DNA of 6,414 nt from Candidatus Zixiibacteriota bacterium (GTDB lineage Bacteria; Zixibacteria; MSB-5A5; WJJR01), in the NCBI GenBank assembly GCA_014729565.1, contig WJJR01000202.1:1-6414 (forward strand). The letters run 5' to 3'. Positions 1 to 3,804 of this stretch are shown piece after piece (position 1 is the stretch's first letter; each line of letters opens with the position of its first letter). The notes below the pieces were generated by a model, which saw nothing but the letters and a program-made list of their open reading frames with translations, searched no databases and was not told where the DNA came from. The position numbers were made by a program, and so were the translations under genes.

Positions 1-123
1 CACCATTATCGCCTGAATCACGCGACGGTGGCGGCGGAAGAACGGCTGTGGTTGAGATCGTTTCTTCACTGGTATTACTATCGGTTGATCGTGCTGCGAT
101 TCAGAGCGGATACGCGCAACTGA
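1..123 (+). CDS. C-terminal 40 residues of an unidentified protein (5' end outside window)
   Basis: Frame 1 is open from the first base to a TGA at 121-123. The peptide begins HHYRLNHATVAAEERLW and ends LRFRADTRN. It is rich in aromatic and basic residues (FLHWYYYRLIVLRF), which could be an amphipathic or membrane-proximal helix. No domain can be recognised from such a short tail. It lies on the same strand as the methyltransferase starting at 481, so it may belong to the same surface-polysaccharide cluster, but that is only inference from position. The 357-base gap and large palindrome between the two genes argue against tight coupling. The frame is judged real because it runs uninterrupted to the window edge and is followed by non-coding-looking sequence. 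Confidence 0.55.
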   Translation, partial: HHYRLNHATVAAEERLWLRSFLHWYYYRLIVLRFRADTRN

Positions 124-230
124 GTCATCTTTGAATATCGCACACGGGAATATGAAAACCGCACACACAGAGCGCAAGGCGGAGCATTGGCGGCGAGCCC
201 GATTTCAGCCTGCATGTTGCATTCTATCAC

Positions 231-245
231 TCGGCTTTAGCCGGG
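231..245. repeat. Small REP-like hairpin (CGGCT-TT-AGCCG)
   Basis: The sequence TCGGCTTTAGCCGGG contains a 5-bp stem (232-236 with 239-243) and a 2-base loop. Its core GGCTTTAGCCGG differs by one base from GGCTCTTAGCCGG at 316-328, in the centre of the large palindrome just downstream. This suggests the two belong to one family of short intergenic palindromes. No T-tract follows, so it is unlikely to be an intrinsic terminator. Confidence 0.45.
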
Positions 246-258
246 CCCAAAAGACGTT

Positions 259-404
259 GTGGTGCCCCACCGCTTGGGGCGTGTTGAAAAACCCATAGGG
301 TTATCGCGTAGGTCCGGCTCTTAGCCGGACCGGTGCGGCTAAGAGCTGCACCTACGCGACGATGATATAGGTTGTTCAACAGGCCCCAAGCGGTGGAGCA
401 CCCC
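259..404. repeat. 146-bp near-continuous palindrome (MITE- or REP-like element)
   Basis: Every paired position sums to 663, so the whole element has one symmetry axis between 331 and 332. I paired base 259 with 404 and worked inward: of 73 pairs, 60 are Watson-Crick and 3 are G-T wobbles. The outer arm (261-280 against 383-402) matches at 19 of 20 positions, with GTGCCCCACCGCTTGGGGC on the left. The inner arm runs from CGCGTAGG at 305-312 to CCTACGCG at 351-358. The axis itself is ACCGGT (329-334), so there is essentially no loop. There is no coding capacity and no obvious flanking target duplication. Such structures are typical of non-autonomous mobile elements or nested REP units, but the family is not identified. 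The transcript, or extruded DNA, would form a very long hairpin between the two genes. Confidence 0.85.
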
Positions 405-460
405 GTATATCCGTTTCGTGTGGCCCCGATGTCCATTTTCGAGTAAATTAATCCGGACTC

Positions 461-471
461 AAGGGGGGAGG
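461..471 (+). promoter_or_regulatory. Shine-Dalgarno of the methyltransferase gene
   Basis: AAGGGGGGAGG lies 9 bases before the GTG at 481. The alternative upstream GTG at 418 sits only 14 bases outside the palindrome arm, has no comparable purine-rich site, and would add 21 residues (MWPRCPFSS...) with no recognisable role. The site therefore decides the start in favour of 481. Confidence 0.75.
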
Positions 472-480
472 CGCGGTTTT

Positions 481-1446
481 GTGACCGAGGCGATCACGGA
501 CACTCAAGATATCAACACCCAAGCGGCGGCGTACTGCCCTGTGTGTGAAACCGAGGTGCATGGTACGGTTGTCCTCTCGTATGACTCCGAGGTCTTCGGC
601 AAGCGCTATGATCTGCTCCGTTGCCCGGAGTGCGGGACCGGAATCTGTGTGCCACAGCTCACCGATGACGATCTGGAGACCTACTACACCGAGGAAGAAG
701 TGGTCGGCGCCGGGCTATACGAGAAGTGGCTGAAGAAGTACCGCTACATTCACGATTGGATCGTTCCCTTTACCGGCGGTCGGGGGCGTGCGGCGGAATT
801 GGGCTGCAACTCGGCGAATCAGTTGCGTTACTTCCACGAGCGCGGCTGGGATGTTCTGGGCTTCGAGTTCTCGAAAGAATGCCAGGAGTATGCAAAACGC
901 GTGAACGACGTTGAGGTCACGGGCACGATGTTGGCACAATTCAACGCCGAACACCCCGAGCAGACGTTCGACCTCTTTTTGCTCATTCACACCTTCGAGC
1001 ATATCACCAATCCGGCAGCATTGCTCGCCGACTTGAAACAAGCGCTGGCATCGGATGGCTTGCTCTACATCGAAGTCCCGAATGTCGATTCATGGAGTTA
1101 CGATTGGCTCGGCGAGTTCGACAATGTCGCACGTCTGCCGTTTCACTCGTACATTTACACGCAGCAATCCCTCAGACAATTGCTGCAGCGGTGCGGGTAT
1201 GAGGTCGTCGCGGAACGACCCTACTCGATGAAAGAGGACGGTGGTCTGTTGACACGAAGTTTGGAACAATCACTACGGTTTCGCCTGCAACGACGACTCG
1301 GGCGGAATATCGTCTCCCGCGCAATCGGAACGGTCTTGAAGTGGATAATCCGTTTCTATCCCAATCGTCTCCTCATTACCAAGCTTGCCGGACAGAGAGG
1401 CAAGTCGGCAAGTTTTGCCATTCTGGCACGCCCACTGCCACCGTGA
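481..1446 (+). CDS. Class I SAM-dependent methyltransferase with N-terminal zinc-ribbon-like motif
   Basis: This 321-residue cytoplasmic protein most likely transfers a methyl group from S-adenosylmethionine; the acceptor cannot be read from the sequence. Residues 19-51 carry two CxxC pairs (CPVC at 19-22, CPEC at 48-51), as in the zinc-binding leader found in several sugar and O-antigen methyltransferase families. The Rossmann-fold SAM site follows: AAELGCNSANQL (104-115) is a variant motif I, GFEFS (127-131) has the acidic residue at the end of strand beta-2, and FDLFLLIHTFEHI (163-175) with GLLYIEVPN corresponds to motifs II and III of Methyltransf_23-type enzymes. The C-terminus is basic (SLRFRLQRRLGRN) with a hydrophobic stretch (AIGTVLKWIIRFY) that may touch the membrane. 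Family membership is confident. A role in surface glycan or lipid-linked sugar tailoring is inference from the zinc-ribbon leader. Start chosen at GTG 481 for its strong ribosome binding site. Confidence 0.85.
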   Translation: MTEAITDTQDINTQAAAYCPVCETEVHGTVVLSYDSEVFGKRYDLLRCPECGTGICVPQLTDDDLETYYTEEEVVGAGLYEKWLKKYRYIHDWIVPFTGGRGRAAELGCNSANQLRYFHERGWDVLGFEFSKECQEYAKRVNDVEVTGTMLAQFNAEHPEQTFDLFLLIHTFEHITNPAALLADLKQALASDGLLYIEVPNVDSWSYDWLGEFDNVARLPFHSYIYTQQSLRQLLQRCGYEVVAERPYSMKEDGGLLTRSLEQSLRFRLQRRLGRNIVSRAIGTVLKWIIRFYPNRLLITKLAGQRGKSASFAILARPLPP

Positions 1447-1664
1447 ATTCGACCGCCGCAGGATATCACACCGGACACCATTACCTTGAACTCTTCCGCG
1501 GTCACCAGGAGGGTGGGCTCTGCCCACATCCACTCGCACATCCGCTTGTAATGAGCATACTCAACGTGTGTGCCCTTACATTTTGATCTCTCTTCAACAC
1601 CTTTCAGCGGGCTGGGGCGAGGGGCAACTCGTTCGAACCGGAACGTTACAAGTCACTCTGGTAT
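1447..1664. other. Convergent intergenic region
   Basis: This 218-base gap separates the plus-strand methyltransferase from the minus-strand block, so both transcripts should end here. I find no hairpin with a following T-run in either direction. A 6-bp stem sits at 1513-1527, and a weak 5-bp stem (CGTTC/GAACG) at 1630-1645. The minus strand between roughly 1590 and 1443 reads with a protein-like codon pattern (see findings), but has no ribosome binding site and only an internal ATG. Confidence 0.5.
1513..1527. repeat. Small GC-rich hairpin GTGGGC-TCT-GCCCAC
   Basis: This is a perfect 6-bp stem with a 3-base loop in the convergent gap. It resembles a REP-type palindrome more than a terminator because neither strand has a T-tract after it. 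It could still help define the 3' ends of the two converging transcripts. Confidence 0.35.
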
Positions 1665-2183
1665 CTAATCCTCATCACGCTTGAAGCACGATGGGCACTC
1701 GGATGGATCGTTCGCAGCGATTTCAATCCTCTGCGGTTTACCATCGTGTGTCTGCAACTCAACGTGCAAGTCTTCGACGTCCCACTCCAGCGAGTACGAC
1801 TTCTCCGTGCCGGCTTTCCACGAAACCAGGGGAGCGCCCAGGGGACCTCCCAGTTTCGCCTGCAGGCAATCAAGCAGCGCCTGGTAATCGTGGTCTTTCA
1901 GCTCAGCGGAGTCCAGGAAACGATAGTGGACGGCGCAGAGATGATTCTCCATGAAGTTCAGGTCAACCGTCGCATCGACACCACAGACGCGTCCCGTCGT
2001 GGAGATAATGGCGCAACGCTTGTTGCATTCGCCCGGTGCGAACTCGGGACGGTCGGCGGATTCCTCTCGGATGAGAATATTCTCCCGCGGGAATCGCGGC
2101 GCCATGTCCTCGAAACTCACGGTCCAACTCACCCAGCCATAACCGGGAACCTCGAGCGCGAACAGCTTATCGTCGTTTGACAT
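1665..2183 (-). CDS. Small cysteine-containing protein of unknown function
   Basis: This 172-residue protein has no signal peptide or membrane segment and should be cytoplasmic. I do not recognise the family. It starts MSNDDKLFALEVPGYGWVSW and is acidic overall. It holds seven cysteines: C53 and C57 (ECNKRC), C67 (RVCGVD), C83 followed by H86 (LCAVHYRF), C106, and a terminal CPSC pair at 163-166. The C53/C57/C67/C83/H86 spacing plus the terminal CxxC could bind a metal, but this is not a known zinc-finger pattern I can name. The middle section (D97-L111) looks helical, and residues 119-155 look like beta strands. The ATG at 2183 follows a perfect AAGGAGGT. The gene begins 30 bases after the stop of the C39-like gene on the same strand, so co-transcription is likely. 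That neighbourhood does not reveal its function. Confidence 0.8.
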   Translation of the reverse strand: MSNDDKLFALEVPGYGWVSWTVSFEDMAPRFPRENILIREESADRPEFAPGECNKRCAIISTTGRVCGVDATVDLNFMENHLCAVHYRFLDSAELKDHDYQALLDCLQAKLGGPLGAPLVSWKAGTEKSYSLEWDVEDLHVELQTHDGKPQRIEIAANDPSECPSCFKRDED

Positions 2184-2187
2184 GTTG

Positions 2188-2195
2188 ACCTCCTT
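2188..2195 (-). promoter_or_regulatory. Consensus Shine-Dalgarno of the 172-residue gene
   Basis: On the minus strand the bases read AAGGAGGT, a full match to the anti-Shine-Dalgarno complement, four bases before the ATG at 2183. This supports both the start and real translation of a gene whose product is otherwise unrecognised. Confidence 0.85.
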
Positions 2196-2213
2196 GGATG
2201 CGGTGGACGTTAC

Positions 2214-3587
2214 CTACGGCGCACACGGATCAACGGGCAACGGACCGTTGAAGAACAGATGGTCGATGAGACCATCGAGATCCGTCGCATCCGGGAAAGT
2301 GTCATTGTTGAAGTCGGCGCGGGTTGTCGGACACATCGGGTCCTGCGGGTTCGGTCCGTTGAAGAACAACGCGTTGATTTCCTCATTCAAGTCGACCGCA
2401 TCAAGAACCCCGTTGGCATCAAAATCGCACTGATACGGACATTCACACGCCGGTTCAGCGAATCCGGTAACCGGCACAATCGTACCGCCGCCACCGGAGA
2501 ACACGATCGCGCTGGAAGCCGGGCCGGGTACCGTGGGACAGAATCGCACCATAATGCTCGCCGATTCGCCATGTGCCAGATCAGCGTACGTGTCGTTCCC
2601 GCCGGTGATTTCAAACGGCGATGGACAGGATATCGCTCCGGTGAGCAGACCGCCACCCATGTTGCGCACGAGAAACTCGATCTCGAGGTCGGAACACTCA
2701 CCCACCGTCGTCGTGGGGAAATCGTACGTAGTCGGCGTGACCGCAATCACCGGATCCACCGGCGCCGTCACGTCGAACACCGTGACGCCATAGATGCCCC
2801 AGGGGGCACCCGGGCCTAGTTGTTGCCAGACGTAATAGTGGAGACTGTGATCCCATGTGTCATAGATGATGTACTTGAAGATATCGCCCTCGTCCACGTA
2901 GCCGACACCCGTGACGAAGTGATCCGTATTCCCGTTTCCATCGGAATCCACCAGCAGGACTACGGGCCGGTTGGCATCGATCTCGTCGCAGTAATCATAC
3001 CAGGTGAATTCGCTGTACATCAGTTCTGTGGCGCTGGCAATCAGGTGCGGGTTCACGTAAGCGACATAGTCGGTGAATGAATGGCCCACATCGCTGTACC
3101 AGCTCCATCCGTAATAGTTGCCGTAGCTGCTCCGTGACGTGCGCATGAAGTCTCCGACGCAGTTGTCGGGATGCGTGCCGCCGGTCTCCGAACGATCCGG
3201 CTCCAATGGGTCGGGCCAGCCATCGATGGGGCAGGCATAGTCCTGGTAGTGGTTCGTTGCCGGTCCGCCGCAGACCGCAGACCCGTCGTCGCAGGCGATC
3301 ATCGCTTCGACCGCGGCGGTCTGCGACACTGCGCTCCCGGGCACCAATGTGGACAGAAACTGATCATAGTACCCGATCACCATTCCGACCGCTGTTGGTC
3401 CACAGCCGTGATGCCACTGGTAGGCGGGTACGCCCGATATGATGGTTGGGGCTGTTTTCAAATCACCCGGTAACCCGAGATCAACTCCTTCCGGCCGCGT
3501 CGGCCCGGTCGTACTCTGTTGCGCGTGCGCGGCTGCCGCCAGACACACGACCGCCATCACAACGACCAGCAATCGCCAGAAGACCAC
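2214..3587 (-). CDS. Secreted C39-like cysteine peptidase with Ig-like domain and dockerin-like tail
   Basis: This 457-residue exported protein probably cleaves peptides or proteins outside the cytoplasm. Residues 1-22 form a signal peptide (MVFWR, a hydrophobic core, then AHA before QQS). The papain-like C39-type domain follows. C62 is the likely nucleophile in HHGCGPTAVGMVIGYYD, H223 the general base in TDHFVTGVGY, and D243 in YDTWD the third residue. DSDGNGNTD just before H223 resembles a calcium loop. Residues about 279-377 form an ASH/HYDIN-like Ig domain of choice-of-anchor-D type (FLVRNMGGG...GAISCPSPFEI...VRFCPTVPG). Residues 383-457 hold two dockerin-like calcium loops, DFDANGVLDAVD and DFNNDTFPDATD, each followed by LFFNGP. 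The frame also opens at a GTG at 3614, but that start has no ribosome binding site and adds nine residues ahead of the signal peptide, so I prefer 3587. Substrate is unknown; without an ABC transporter partner it is not a bacteriocin-exporter peptidase. Confidence 0.85.
   Translation of the reverse strand: MVFWRLLVVVMAVVCLAAAAHAQQSTTGPTRPEGVDLGLPGDLKTAPTIISGVPAYQWHHGCGPTAVGMVIGYYDQFLSTLVPGSAVSQTAAVEAMIACDDGSAVCGGPATNHYQDYACPIDGWPDPLEPDRSETGGTHPDNCVGDFMRTSRSSYGNYYGWSWYSDVGHSFTDYVAYVNPHLIASATELMYSEFTWYDYCDEIDANRPVVLLVDSDGNGNTDHFVTGVGYVDEGDIFKYIIYDTWDHSLHYYVWQQLGPGAPWGIYGVTVFDVTAPVDPVIAVTPTTYDFPTTTVGECSDLEIEFLVRNMGGGLLTGAISCPSPFEITGGNDTYADLAHGESASIMVRFCPTVPGPASSAIVFSGGGGTIVPVTGFAEPACECPYQCDFDANGVLDAVDLNEEINALFFNGPNPQDPMCPTTRADFNNDTFPDATDLDGLIDHLFFNGPLPVDPCAP
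2217..2441 (-). repeat. Dockerin-like C-terminal module, copy 1
   Basis: These 75 codons run from CPYQC to DPCAP at the end of the C39-like protein. They align without gaps to the last 75 codons of the C25 peptidase (3808-4032), with 53 identical residues. Each copy has two 12-residue EF-type loops, each followed by a short helix and a LFFNGPxPxD turn. The second loop here lacks the usual glycine at position 6 (DFNNDT), so its calcium affinity may be lower. The DNA is also clearly similar, consistent with module shuffling or duplication. Confidence 0.85.
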
Positions 3588-3592
3588 TACCC

Positions 3593-3600
3593 ACCTCCTC
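3593..3600 (-). promoter_or_regulatory. Shine-Dalgarno fixing the C39-like gene start
   Basis: The minus strand reads GAGGAGGT, then five bases (GGGTA), then the GTG whose first base is 3587. This spacing is ideal. In the longer reading from 3614 this site would lie inside codons 5-8, a common sign of an over-extended gene model. Confidence 0.75.
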
Positions 3601-3628
3601 GTGAAGGGTGTCACAATGTTTGTTGCGG

Positions 3629-3658
3629 GTAATATGGGACGATTTCTCCATTTGTCAA
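3629..3658 (-). promoter_or_regulatory. Candidate sigma70-like promoter of the C39-like gene
   Basis: On the minus strand a perfect TTGACA (3658-3653) is followed by 18 bases and TATTAC (3634-3629), a 4-of-6 match to TATAAT. CATATT at 3636-3631, with a 16-base spacer, is an alternative -10. Transcription would begin near 3622, about 35 bases before the GTG at 3587. It would leave almost no leader for a start at 3614. If the organism uses a non-consensus primary sigma factor, as Bacteroidota do, this match could be chance. Confidence 0.5.
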
Positions 3659-3782
3659 CGGTGACGCGAAGACAAATCAGCCCTACCGGATACTATCAGT
3701 ACGCAGCTCACGAGTCGAGCTAAGACACGGTAACGCCAGTGTTACACCGAGCAGATGCGGCGGATCACCGGTTCGCGGATTG

Positions 3783-3796
3783 CAACGCCGGCGTTG
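3783..3796. repeat. 14-bp perfect palindrome after the C25 gene stop
   Basis: CAACGCCGGCGTTG is fully self-complementary and lies 8 bases beyond the TAG (3805-3807) of the C25 peptidase gene. It may mark the 3' end of that transcript or bind a dimeric protein. There is no T-run after it on the minus strand and no loop, so it is not a typical intrinsic terminator. A further weak 5-bp stem (GTAAC/GTTAC) lies at 3730-3745. The rest of the 217-base gap holds only the promoter candidate and ribosome binding site of the next gene. Confidence 0.35.
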
Positions 3797-3804
3797 ATGA
3801 CATC

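Larger units (their letters stand above)
124..480. other. Gene-free stretch dominated by inverted repeats
   Basis: No convincing coding region lies in these 357 bases. The minus-strand frame across 227-436 runs through the palindrome arms and has no ribosome binding site, so I take it as spurious. The stretch holds a small hairpin at 231-245, the 146-bp palindrome at 259-404 and the ribosome binding site of the next gene at 461-471. The AT-rich TAAATTAAT at 443-451 could contribute to a -10 element, but no good -35 sits at the right distance, so I do not call a promoter. No classic hairpin plus T-run terminator follows the gene ending at 123. Confidence 0.6.

Noticed and set aside
124..175. 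GCACAC direct repeats as a possible CRISPR or iteron array
   Set aside because: Only a few irregular 6-base copies at unequal spacing; within chance expectation.
227..436. 69-codon minus-strand frame across the palindrome
   Set aside because: Its coding sequence is made largely of the palindrome arms, it lacks a ribosome binding site, and the same bases are better explained by the inverted repeat.
418..480. N-terminal 21-residue extension of the methyltransferase from GTG 418
   Set aside because: No ribosome binding site precedes 418, while AAGGGGGGAGG is ideally placed before 481; the extension has no recognisable feature.
1630..1645. Hairpin CGTTC-GAACCG-GAACG as terminator of the minus-strand operon
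   Set aside because: Only a 5-bp stem with no T-run following on the minus strand; too weak to call.
2259..2819. 186-codon plus-strand frame opposite the C39-like gene
   Set aside because: It is an arginine-rich shadow of the real gene without start signals or domain features; other antisense frames here are of the same kind.
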